Shown here: one piece after another, positions 1 to 5,723 of the stretch
How positions within the stretch are numbered: position 1 is the first letter of the stretch
Layout: every line of letters starts with the position of its first letter
DNA from: Bacteroidales bacterium
GTDB taxonomy: Bacteria; Bacteroidota; Bacteroidia; Bacteroidales; UBA1556
Direction: 5' to 3'
Length of the DNA: 8,122 bases
Assembly: GCA_023145955.1 (NCBI GenBank)
Contig: JAGLDA010000131.1
Span: forward strand, 1 to 8,122
Made by a program: the position numbers and the translations under genes
The notes under the pieces: model-generated
The model's input: the letters and a program-made list of their open reading frames with translations, nothing else
Databases searched by the model: none
Told to the model about the DNA's origin: nothing

Positions 1-1650
1 ATTCATTAGCTTAATGGGGTCGGGAGAATTTCCTAAACTTTTAGACATTTTACGACCCTGTTTATCACGTACAATTCCTGTTAGGTAAACAGCATTAAAA
101 GGTTTTTCGCCTCTCCACTCATATCCTGCAACTATCATTCTAGCTACCCAAAAGAAAATAATTTCTGGTGCTGTAACTAGGTCATTTGTTGGGTAATAGT
201 AGTTTATTTCTCTATTATCAGGATTACGAATGCCATCAAAAACAGATATTGGCCACAACCAACTTGAGAACCATGTGTCAAGCACATCACTTTCTTGACG
301 CAGGTCGTTTAAAGTCAAATCAGCTTTTCCTAATTTCTCTTTAGCGAGTTCTAAAGCCTCATTTTCGTCATTAGCAACCACAAAATCGTTCATGCCATCA
401 CCATAAAACCATGCTGGAATACGATGTCCCCACCAAAGCTGACGTGAGATATTCCAATCGCGAACATTCTCCATCCAGTGGCGATATGTATTTTTGAATT
501 TTTTGGGAACAAGCTCTACAACATCATCCATCACAGCTTTTAGTGCAGGCTCTGCAAGTTTTTCCATTGAAAGAAACCACTGATACGACAACTTAGGCTC
601 AATAATAGCACCTGTACGCTCACTTGTTCCTACTTTATTTTTGTAGTCTTCAGTTTTTATTAGACTACCATTTTCTTTTAATTCTTTAATAATTTCTTTA
701 CGACAGGCAAATCTATCCATGCCTTTATAATGCAATCCATGCTCATTAAGAGTGGCGTCATCGTTAAAAATATCAATAACATCAAGTTTATGACGTTCGC
801 CAATTTCCTTATCATTAGGGTCGTGGGCAGGAGTAATTTTTAGACAACCTGTCCCAAATTCCATATCCACATAGTCGTCCTCAATTAATGGAATTGAACG
901 ATTAGCAATAGGCACAATTACACGTTTTCCTTTAAGGTGAGTAAATCGTTCATCATTGGGATTATAGCAAACAGCAGTATCGCCAAGAATAGTTTCAGGA
1001 CGAGTGGTAGCAATGGTTACAAAGCTATCCTCACCTTCAATTTTATACTGCATATAATACAGCTTACCATTCTTTTCTTTATAAATAACTTCTTCGTCCG
1101 AAACGGTAGTTTTGGCCTCTGGATCCCAGTTTACCATACGAAAACCACGGTAAATTAGTCCTTTATTATGCAAATCGATAAAAACCTGCTGTACCGATTC
1201 CGACATATCATCATCCATGGTAAATTTTGTACGATCCCAATCGCAGCTAGCACCAAGTTTTTTCAATTGCTCTAGGATAATTCCACCATGCTTATGAGTC
1301 CAATCCCAAGCGTGGCCAAGAAATTCGTCGCGTGATAAATCACTTTTCTTTATTCCTTCTTCCTTTAGTTTAGCAACAACTTTGGCCTCGGTGGCAATAC
1401 TAGCATGATCGGTACCAGGTACCCAACAAGCATTTTTGCCTTGCATACGTGCGCGGCGTACCAATACATCCTGCAAAGTATTATTAAGCATATGTCCCAT
1501 ATGCAATACTCCAGTAACATTTGGTGGAGGTATTACAATAGTGTATGCTTCTCTATCATCTACTTCTGAGTGAAAATAGTCTTTATCAAGCCAATGCTGA
1601 TACCATTTTTCCTCTATCTCTTTTGCGTTGTATTTACTTGCTATATCCAT
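1..1650 (-). CDS. valS: Valine--tRNA ligase, N-terminal 550 residues (3' end beyond left edge)
   Basis: Class Ia aminoacyl-tRNA synthetase that charges tRNA-Val with valine in the cytoplasm. I translated the minus strand from ATG at 1650 and found 550 codons open to the edge, with no frameshift. The HIGH signature (PPPNVTGVLHMGH) has HMGH at residues 50-53. CWVPGTDHASIATEAK at about 75-90 is the form seen in Bacteroidota ValS. The CP1 editing domain shows TTRPET at 215-220 and PAHDPND at 274-280. DWNISRQLWWGHRIPAW spans 398-414, LDTWFSSWLWP 457-467, and the KMSKS loop 534-538. Family members are about 870-950 residues, so roughly 320 residues (anticodon-binding domain and C-terminal coiled coil) lie outside the window. 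The start at 1650 (MDIASKYN) matches the usual family N-terminus. An in-frame ATG at 1665 would add MAIFI, but it lies only a few bases after the predicted transcription start. The gene is divergent from the secreted-protein gene at 1856. The assignment is secure. Confidence 0.97.
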   Translation of the reverse strand, partial: MDIASKYNAKEIEEKWYQHWLDKDYFHSEVDDREAYTIVIPPPNVTGVLHMGHMLNNTLQDVLVRRARMQGKNACWVPGTDHASIATEAKVVAKLKEEGIKKSDLSRDEFLGHAWDWTHKHGGIILEQLKKLGASCDWDRTKFTMDDDMSESVQQVFIDLHNKGLIYRGFRMVNWDPEAKTTVSDEEVIYKEKNGKLYYMQYKIEGEDSFVTIATTRPETILGDTAVCYNPNDERFTHLKGKRVIVPIANRSIPLIEDDYVDMEFGTGCLKITPAHDPNDKEIGERHKLDVIDIFNDDATLNEHGLHYKGMDRFACRKEIIKELKENGSLIKTEDYKNKVGTSERTGAIIEPKLSYQWFLSMEKLAEPALKAVMDDVVELVPKKFKNTYRHWMENVRDWNISRQLWWGHRIPAWFYGDGMNDFVVANDENEALELAKEKLGKADLTLNDLRQESDVLDTWFSSWLWPISVFDGIRNPDNREINYYYPTNDLVTAPEIIFFWVARMIVAGYEWRGEKPFNAVYLTGIVRDKQGRKMSKSLGNSPDPIKLMN

Positions 1651-1692
1651 AATAAAAATTGCCATTAAAAATCTGTGCAAAAGTACTTATTT
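1650..1692. repeat. 43-bp dispersed direct repeat, copy 1 (valS leader and -7 box)
   Basis: This segment matches 3640-3682 in the same orientation at 41 of 43 positions. The differences are A/G at 1654 versus 3644 and T/C at 1687 versus 3677. It begins at the first base of the valS start codon and covers the whole leader and the -7 box. Homology ends abruptly on both sides. The two copies are 1990 bp apart and flank the secreted-protein gene. Confidence 0.9.
1663..1685 (-). promoter_or_regulatory. valS promoter -7 box and short leader
   Basis: On the minus strand TACTTTTGC (1685-1677) matches the Bacteroidota primary-sigma -7 consensus TAnnTTTG. It lies 27 nt before the valS ATG at 1650, which leaves room for a leader of roughly 20 nt. 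A -33 TTTG is not clear. The nearest candidate is TTTT at 1705-1702 with a spacer of about 16 nt. No Shine-Dalgarno sequence is visible, as is usual for the phylum. The whole box lies inside a 43-bp sequence that recurs at 3640-3682. The assignment rests on consensus matching only. Confidence 0.55.
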
Positions 1693-1754
1693 CTTAGATT
1701 GAAAACACTTTGAATTTTTATGACCTTTATAGATAATTTTATAAACTCAAATGT

Positions 1755-1762
1755 TGCATTTG
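1755..1762 (+). promoter_or_regulatory. Second, degenerate -7 box 70 bp upstream (unit 1)
   Basis: TGCATTTG occupies the same place in unit 1 that TACATTTG holds in unit 2, and differs from the consensus at one key base (TG for TA). It could be a weak upstream promoter giving a leader of about 90 nt, or a decayed copy. Only the alignment of the two units supports it. Confidence 0.3.
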
Positions 1763-1824
1763 CTAGTTGAACCTACCCTTTGAATTTTTATGGTTTTTTT
1801 AGATAATTTTATAAAATAAAATGT

Positions 1825-1832
1825 TACATTTG
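1825..1832 (+). promoter_or_regulatory. -7 box for the secreted T9SS protein gene (unit 2)
   Basis: TACATTTG is an exact match to TAnnTTTG and ends 23 nt before the ATG at 1856, giving a leader of under 20 nt. No good -33 TTTG is present at the usual spacing; the upstream sequence is AT-rich with a T7 run at 1794-1800. The tract before the ATG (TTACTAATTAATT) is AT-rich with no Shine-Dalgarno sequence, as expected in this phylum. Confidence 0.5.
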
Positions 1833-1855
1833 CTAGTTGAATTTACTAATTAATT

Positions 1856-3505
1856 ATGAAAACAATCACAAACCAAAGAAGAATTATCTTACTATTTTTA
1901 TTATTGTTTTTTATGTCAAATACAATAATTGCTCAGCAAGTTACCATAGGTAATCAAAAAACAATTGGAGGTTCAAATGTAGATGAAGGAGTAAGTATTA
2001 AAAAACTAAATAATGGATATGTTACTGTAATAAGATCTAGTTCTAATGTTTCATTTGATAGAACAGAAGCGCGAAAAGGTTATATGGATTATTGGCTGGT
2101 TGGCTTAAATAATGATCTTACTATAGCTTGGCAAAAATCGTTTGGTGGTAGTATGATGGATGAAGTTTATGATATGATTGTTACTCCTAATAATGATATA
2201 ATAATTGTAGGTGTTTCAGACTCTCCAATCTCTAATGATAAGACAGTTGCTAATTATGGTAGTAATGATGTTTGGGTGGTATGTACTGATAGTGTAGGAA
2301 ATATTAAATGGCAAAATGTTTATGGAGGAACTTATAATGAAAATTTTGCTGCTAAAATCATTAAATTAAATAACAGTAATTATGCAATTGGAACTTCATC
2401 TGGGTCAAATATTTCTGGTAATAAAACGGAGGATTGTAGAGGTAGTTATGATTATTGGGTATTTAGTATAGATTCCTTGGGGAATAAATTATGGGATAAA
2501 ACTTTTGGCGGTTCCAGTTGGGATAAGTTCAGCGACTTAGTACAAGTTTCTGATGAAGAGATTATTGTTCTAGGAACATCATCTTCTCCAGTTTCTGGTG
2601 AAAAAACCGAAGGTAAAATAAATGACGACCCAAACCATTTGTCATTTGAAGGACAAGATCTTTGGATTATTAAATATAATTTTTTGACTAATACTGTATT
2701 GTGGGATAAAACTTTAGGAGGTATGGATGAAGAGTATTTATTAGTAAAAGTAGCTTTTGATGGGGATTATATTTACTGTTTGTCTTCTACATTATCAGGT
2801 ATATCTGGTACAAAAACAGTGTCTAGTTTTGGTGCTCTAGATTTATGGCTTAATAAAATGGATACTGCCGGGAATGTAGTTTTACAGAAAGTTTATGGTG
2901 GAAGTGGTGGTGATATAGGTTCAAGTATTATAGTTGATGATAAAAACAATTTATTAATAGGCGCAAGTTCGGGTTCTCCAATTTCTGGTAACAAAACAGA
3001 GGCTTCAATAAGTAGTGATTACTGGTTTTTAAATATCAAAACTGATGGTAGTATTATTTGGGATAAAACTATAGCAGGAAATAAAAATGAGAATTTAGGA
3101 GATGTTTTATATAATGGTGGAAACAATTTTATTGCAATAGGAGGTTCTAACTCTGATATTTCTGGAGATAAAACGGAGAATGCTCGTAATAATAATGGAG
3201 ATGATTATACTGATGCATGGATTATTGAGCTAAGCAGTAATGTGGGTATTAATACAAGTATAACTAATTATAAGAATATAGATATCTATCCTAACCCAAG
3301 TGCCGATGCTATTATTATTAAGAATAAAAACAATATTATAGAAACAATACATTTGTATAATATTCAAGGAAAAGAAGTTATAACTAAGAGTGTGCAGCAG
3401 AAAGAATACAAGCTTGATGTTAGTGGCCTATCTGCAGGAGTTTATATAGTACAAGGAATTATGCAAAATGGTGAAGTGTTTAGGGCTAAGTTTATTAAGA
3501 AATAA
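1856..3505 (+). CDS. Secreted seven-repeat beta-propeller-like protein with T9SS type A sorting domain
   Basis: 549 residues. A signal peptide is clear: basic MKTITNQRR, a hydrophobic stretch at about 10-25, and likely cleavage near IAQQ (25-28). Seven copies of a unit of about 60 residues follow, starting near 35, 94, 154, 215, 285, 345 and 404. Each runs K-x-[FYIL]-GG, then a beta stretch ending in IVxG or IGxS, then SxxISGxKTE, a DYW or DLW motif, and a final W-[DQ] before the next unit. Unit 4 is longer (about 70 residues) because of an insertion near 253-266. Unit 5 ends in LQ without the Trp, and unit 7 has AG for GG. Seven such units fit a seven-bladed propeller. Residues 475-549 match the T9SS type A C-terminal domain (YPNPS at 478-482, LYNIQGKEV at 500-508, LSAGVYIV at 525-532, terminal AKFIKK). 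The family predicts Sec export, then passage by T9SS with CTD removal and attachment to or release from the surface. The ligand or function is unknown. No T9SS machinery gene is nearby, which is normal for a cargo gene. Confidence 0.92.
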   Translation: MKTITNQRRIILLFLLLFFMSNTIIAQQVTIGNQKTIGGSNVDEGVSIKKLNNGYVTVIRSSSNVSFDRTEARKGYMDYWLVGLNNDLTIAWQKSFGGSMMDEVYDMIVTPNNDIIIVGVSDSPISNDKTVANYGSNDVWVVCTDSVGNIKWQNVYGGTYNENFAAKIIKLNNSNYAIGTSSGSNISGNKTEDCRGSYDYWVFSIDSLGNKLWDKTFGGSSWDKFSDLVQVSDEEIIVLGTSSSPVSGEKTEGKINDDPNHLSFEGQDLWIIKYNFLTNTVLWDKTLGGMDEEYLLVKVAFDGDYIYCLSSTLSGISGTKTVSSFGALDLWLNKMDTAGNVVLQKVYGGSGGDIGSSIIVDDKNNLLIGASSGSPISGNKTEASISSDYWFLNIKTDGSIIWDKTIAGNKNENLGDVLYNGGNNFIAIGGSNSDISGDKTENARNNNGDDYTDAWIIELSSNVGINTSITNYKNIDIYPNPSADAIIIKNKNNIIETIHLYNIQGKEVITKSVQQKEYKLDVSGLSAGVYIVQGIMQNGEVFRAKFIKK

Positions 3506-3578
3506 TATTGGTTAGACAGTAAATTATATGGATTATAAGGCCTATTGGAAAATATATTTTTAATAAATCTTTTAGTTT

Positions 3579-3603
3579 TTCTTGACAGAAGAATCCTTTT
3601 TTT
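3579..3603 (+). terminator. Weak rho-independent terminator candidate after the secreted-protein gene
   Basis: TTCTT (3579-3583) can pair with AAGAA (3589-3593) across a five-base GACAG loop. A run of seven T follows at 3597-3603. The stem is only five AU-rich pairs, so termination would be weak. Its position, 74 nt after the stop at 3505, suits the role. Confidence 0.3.
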
Positions 3604-3639
3604 CAAAACATAAACTTGTAATATATCAATTAAGAATCT

Positions 3640-3682
3640 TAATGAAAATTGCCATTAAAAATCTGTGCAAAAGTACCTATTT
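3640..3682. repeat. 43-bp dispersed direct repeat, copy 2 (orphan valS leader/promoter)
   Basis: This is a near-identical copy of 1650-1692 in the same orientation. It retains the minus-strand TACTTTTGC box (3675-3667). The leftward reading from it has only a nine-codon frame (MAIFIKILN, then stop) where valS would begin. An active copy would transcribe leftward, antisense to the end of the secreted-protein gene. The sequence on either side does not resemble that of copy 1. Confidence 0.88.
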
Positions 3683-3885
3683 TAACATTAGAACTGACGG
3701 TAGATTTGTATGCGTTTTTTACGGCTAGCTTGCACGTCGCAATAGCAAAAGTAAATGCAATTATAAAATTTATAAAATAGTTTTTCGAGATATTTAATGC
3801 CGCTTATGTAATAGCTAGATTATTGTTTCTTTTTTGACCCAAGCAGAACTAAAGTTGGTTCTACTGGTTTTGTTGTGGGTATTTT

Positions 3886-4034
3886 ATTTCAGCTTCGCTG
3901 AAACAATCATAATAATCAGCATCTAAAATAATTATCTAGTAAAGCAAGTAAGAAAATATCTTAGACGCAGATTTACAGGTGCTTCGCACAGTAAATACGC
4001 TGATTATTATGATAGGTTTTAGCTTTGCTAAAAC
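3886..4034. repeat. Composite inverted-repeat element with nested hairpins
   Basis: The core is a perfect 15-bp inverted repeat, ATCATAATAATCAGC at 3906-3920 and its complement at 3999-4013. Outside the arms sit two small hairpins with three-base loops: TTTCAGC/GCTGAAA (3887-3903, loop TTC) and GTTTTAGC/GCTAAAAC (4016-4034, loop TTT). They are themselves inverted copies of one another. Inside the arms, GCATCTAAAATA (3919-3930) faces TATCTTAGACGC (3957-3968), 10 of 12 paired. ATTTAC-GTGC (3971-3982) pairs with GCAC-GTAAAT (3986-3996) around a TTC loop with a small internal loop. The whole could form a branched fold in RNA or a cruciform in DNA. It lies 153 nt beyond the stop of the minus-strand operon. 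A dispersed palindromic repeat of the genome (MITE- or REP-like) is the likeliest class, but with one copy visible this is inference. Confidence 0.75.
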
Positions 4035-4186
4035 AGATTAAAATATGATAGATTAGTAATTATTCTATCCAAATATAAATTCAATATTTAATAAACCCAA
4101 ACGAAGCTCTGTAGAACTCTAAAGTTTATTGCATTGATGAAAAAAATGGACAAAATAGTGCTTAAAGATTATAGTAATTTATCTAC
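4035..4186. other. 3' flank of the minus-strand operon, no gene seen
   Basis: About 150 AT-rich bases separate the stop codon of the NYN gene from the hairpin element. I see no coding frame and no clear rho-independent terminator on the minus strand. If the operon's transcript runs on, the hairpin element would form its 3' end. Confidence 0.5.
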
Positions 4187-4939
4187 TTATTTATTACGGC
4201 TTTTGCGATTTTCTTTATTTTTAACGTAAATCAATTTATATTTTCCCTTCAGGCTTTCTCTTTGTTCAATATCAAACTTTCCTGTTGATTTTATCAATGG
4301 TGTCAACTTTTGAAACCCATAATTTCTAGGGTCAAAATTAGGTCGCTTCTTTTGCAATAATCCACCAACATCTCCTAGGAATGCCCATCCTTCATCATCT
4401 GATAAGTCATTAATTGTAGTTGCAATTAATTTAATATCTTTAGTACTAATTTTATCAAAGGTTTCTTTATCTAAGCCTTTTTCGGTTTCGGAATTTTTTT
4501 CTTTTGTTTTGGATTTAAGAATTTCAATATAAATAAATTTGTCACAAGCTACAATAAATGGATTTGGGGTTTTTTTCTCACCCATACCTATTACTTGCAT
4601 GCCTGCCTCTCTTAGGCGAGTAGCTAACCTGGTAAAATCACTATCGCTTGATACTAAGCAAAATCCATTAACTTTTTCTGAATATAAAATATCCATAGCG
4701 TCAATTATCATTGCTGAATCCGTAGCATTCTTCCCTGTTGTATAACCATATTGTTGAATGGGGGTGATTGCATTTTCAAGGAGAATATTTTTCCATTTTG
4801 AAAGATTAGGCTTTGTCCAATCGCCATAAATTCTCTTGATGGTAGGACTTCCGTATTTGGCGATCTCTTCCATCATTTCTTTTACATAGGCAGAAGGTAT
4901 ATTGTCGCCATCAATTAGTACAGCTAATTTTATATTCAT
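4187..4939 (-). CDS. NYN-domain nuclease-like protein with C-terminal LOTUS/OST-HTH domain (DUF88/LabA type)
   Basis: 250 residues, soluble, no signal peptide. Residues 1-140 form an NYN (PIN-like) domain: hydrophobic KLAVLIDGDN with acidic residues D10 and D12, KNATDSAM with D74, and LVSSDSDF with D99 and D101. All the acidic positions expected of a metal-dependent RNase site are present. A charged linker (about 141-160) leads to a LOTUS/OST-HTH-like domain (about 160-240), with ISTKDIKLIATTIN, DEGWAFLGDVGGLL and PRNYGFQKLTPLI. That domain is known to bind RNA. The predicted role is RNA cleavage or RNA handling; the substrate is unknown. The gene is last in the operon, 36 nt after the porin-family gene, with no own promoter visible. 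An 11-nt sequence, AGCTAATTTTA on the plus strand, is repeated on either side of the start codon (4922-4932 and 4940-4950). I see no reason to call it a toxin, as no antitoxin partner is adjacent. Confidence 0.88.
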   Translation of the reverse strand: MNIKLAVLIDGDNIPSAYVKEMMEEIAKYGSPTIKRIYGDWTKPNLSKWKNILLENAITPIQQYGYTTGKNATDSAMIIDAMDILYSEKVNGFCLVSSDSDFTRLATRLREAGMQVIGMGEKKTPNPFIVACDKFIYIEILKSKTKEKNSETEKGLDKETFDKISTKDIKLIATTINDLSDDEGWAFLGDVGGLLQKKRPNFDPRNYGFQKLTPLIKSTGKFDIEQRESLKGKYKLIYVKNKENRKSRNK

Positions 4940-4975
4940 AGCTAATTTTAAATTTTTATTTTATGATAAAATAGA

Positions 4976-5698
4976 TTATTTTTTATCCTTGGAAGGTTTT
5001 TTTCCTGCTCCAACAGGAATACAAACTTCCATAAATATTGAACTATTTTTTGTTCCTGATATATTTTTATATACATCAACAAAACCGTAGTAATATTTAG
5101 CACTAATAGTCCAGCCAGTACCTTTAAAAAGTCTGTAACCAAGTCCAACAGCTATACCAGCATCTAATTTATTAATGTCCTCTCTGTTATAATCTTTAAT
5201 AGTTGCATCCTTTCCATCTATATCCGAATTGAATTCTATCCACGATTTATACATCAATCCCAATTGAGGGCCTGCTGCAATATGAATCTGATTTTTGAAT
5301 TTGTATTTGAATAATATAGGTACTAAAAAATAGCTCATTCTGTGTCTATAGTCTCCAACTAATCTTGTTCCTGTTTGGTCCTTATAGAATTCAGCATCCA
5401 TTTTTATAAGATCATTATCTGTTATTTTATCGCTTCCTAAATTGGCTTTTACTAATACACCGGTGTATAGTGATAACTGGTTTTTAAGCCTAATATCGAA
5501 ATAGAAACCCATATTAAAGGTTGTTAGAAAATTTTCGTTTTCTAAACCTGAAATCTGTGACCAATTTGCGCCTCCTTCAAGACCAAATTCTAAACCTGGT
5601 TGATTGAGTTTATCACCTAATAATAAAGTGATAAGTATTTGAGATTGAGACGTAATGCCAATCAAAGTAAGTATTGAAATAAGTAATAGTTTCTTCAT
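4976..5698 (-). CDS. Porin-family outer-membrane beta-barrel protein
   Basis: 240 residues. MKKLLLISILTLIGITSQSQ is a typical Bacteroidota signal peptide with cleavage near residue 18-20. The mature part alternates amphipathic strands and turns and has hallmarks of the PF13568-type barrel: GLEGGANWSQ (39-48), YFLVPILFKYKF (123-134), HIAAGPQLGLMY (139-150) and DAGIAVGLGYRL (179-190). About eight strands are expected. The chain runs past the last strand (FMEVCIPVG) into a short lysine-rich tail, AGKKPSKDKK, so it does not end on the aromatic residue common in such barrels. The gene starts 25 nt after the stop of the D15-type barrel and ends 36 nt before the NYN gene, so it is probably co-transcribed. 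Its function is unknown. The two barrels may act together, but only their adjacency says so. Confidence 0.88.
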   Translation of the reverse strand: MKKLLLISILTLIGITSQSQILITLLLGDKLNQPGLEFGLEGGANWSQISGLENENFLTTFNMGFYFDIRLKNQLSLYTGVLVKANLGSDKITDNDLIKMDAEFYKDQTGTRLVGDYRHRMSYFLVPILFKYKFKNQIHIAAGPQLGLMYKSWIEFNSDIDGKDATIKDYNREDINKLDAGIAVGLGYRLFKGTGWTISAKYYYGFVDVYKNISGTKNSSIFMEVCIPVGAGKKPSKDKK

Positions 5699-5723
5699 TA
5701 TTAAAAATTATATTAGTATTAAA

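Larger units (their letters stand above)
1708..1846. repeat. Tandem duplication, two units at 70-bp period
   Basis: Unit 1 (1708-1776) and unit 2 (1778-1846) align without gaps at an offset of exactly 70 bp, with 60 of 69 positions identical. Both begin with CTTTGAATTTTTATG and share AGATAATTTTATAAA and CATTTGCTAGTTGAA. Each unit has a small dyad around its -7-like box: CAAATG-TTG-CATTTG in unit 1, and AAATG-TTA-CATTT in unit 2. The block fills most of the space between valS and the secreted-protein gene. It reads as a promoter duplication that has since diverged. Confidence 0.9.
3506..3886. other. Gene-free stretch between the secreted-protein gene and the hairpin element
   Basis: I find no convincing coding frame here on either strand and no tRNA-like fold. 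The stretch holds the weak terminator candidate (3579-3603), the second copy of the 43-bp repeat (3640-3682), and a further minus-strand TACTTTTGC at 3753-3745. The last resembles a -7 box but has no -33 partner. The remainder is AT-rich without recognisable structure. Confidence 0.6.

Noticed and set aside
937..1158. Open frame of 73 codons on the plus strand
   Set aside because: It lies wholly antisense to the valS editing-domain region, has no family resemblance and no start signals. The minus strand encodes a clear ValS here.
1650..3682. Insertion sequence bounded by the 43-bp direct repeats
   Set aside because: There are no terminal inverted repeats and no transposase or integrase, and the enclosed gene is a T9SS cargo protein. 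Recombination or duplication fits better.
3745..3753. Third TACTTTTGC box on the minus strand
   Set aside because: No -33 element at a suitable distance and no gene downstream on that strand. A short AT-rich match of this kind is expected by chance.
3841..3903. Possible tRNA or small structured RNA because of the GGTTCTACTGG sequence and the AGCTTCGCT hairpin
   Set aside because: No acceptor stem, D arm or anticodon arm can be drawn around it, and the hairpin belongs to the inverted-repeat element.
3640..4034. Possible CRISPR array in the gene-free region
   Set aside because: The repeated sequences are inverted copies and a single pair of direct copies 2 kb apart. There is no regular repeat-spacer pattern and no cas gene.
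4187..4939. NYN protein as the toxin of a toxin-antitoxin pair
   Set aside because: The upstream neighbour is an outer-membrane barrel, not an antitoxin. The protein is 250 residues with a LOTUS domain, unlike the short PIN toxins of VapBC.
4539..5148. Several short open frames opposite or in other frames of the NYN and porin-family genes
   Set aside because: They overlap strongly supported genes, look like reverse-complement composition artefacts, and none has a recognisable domain.
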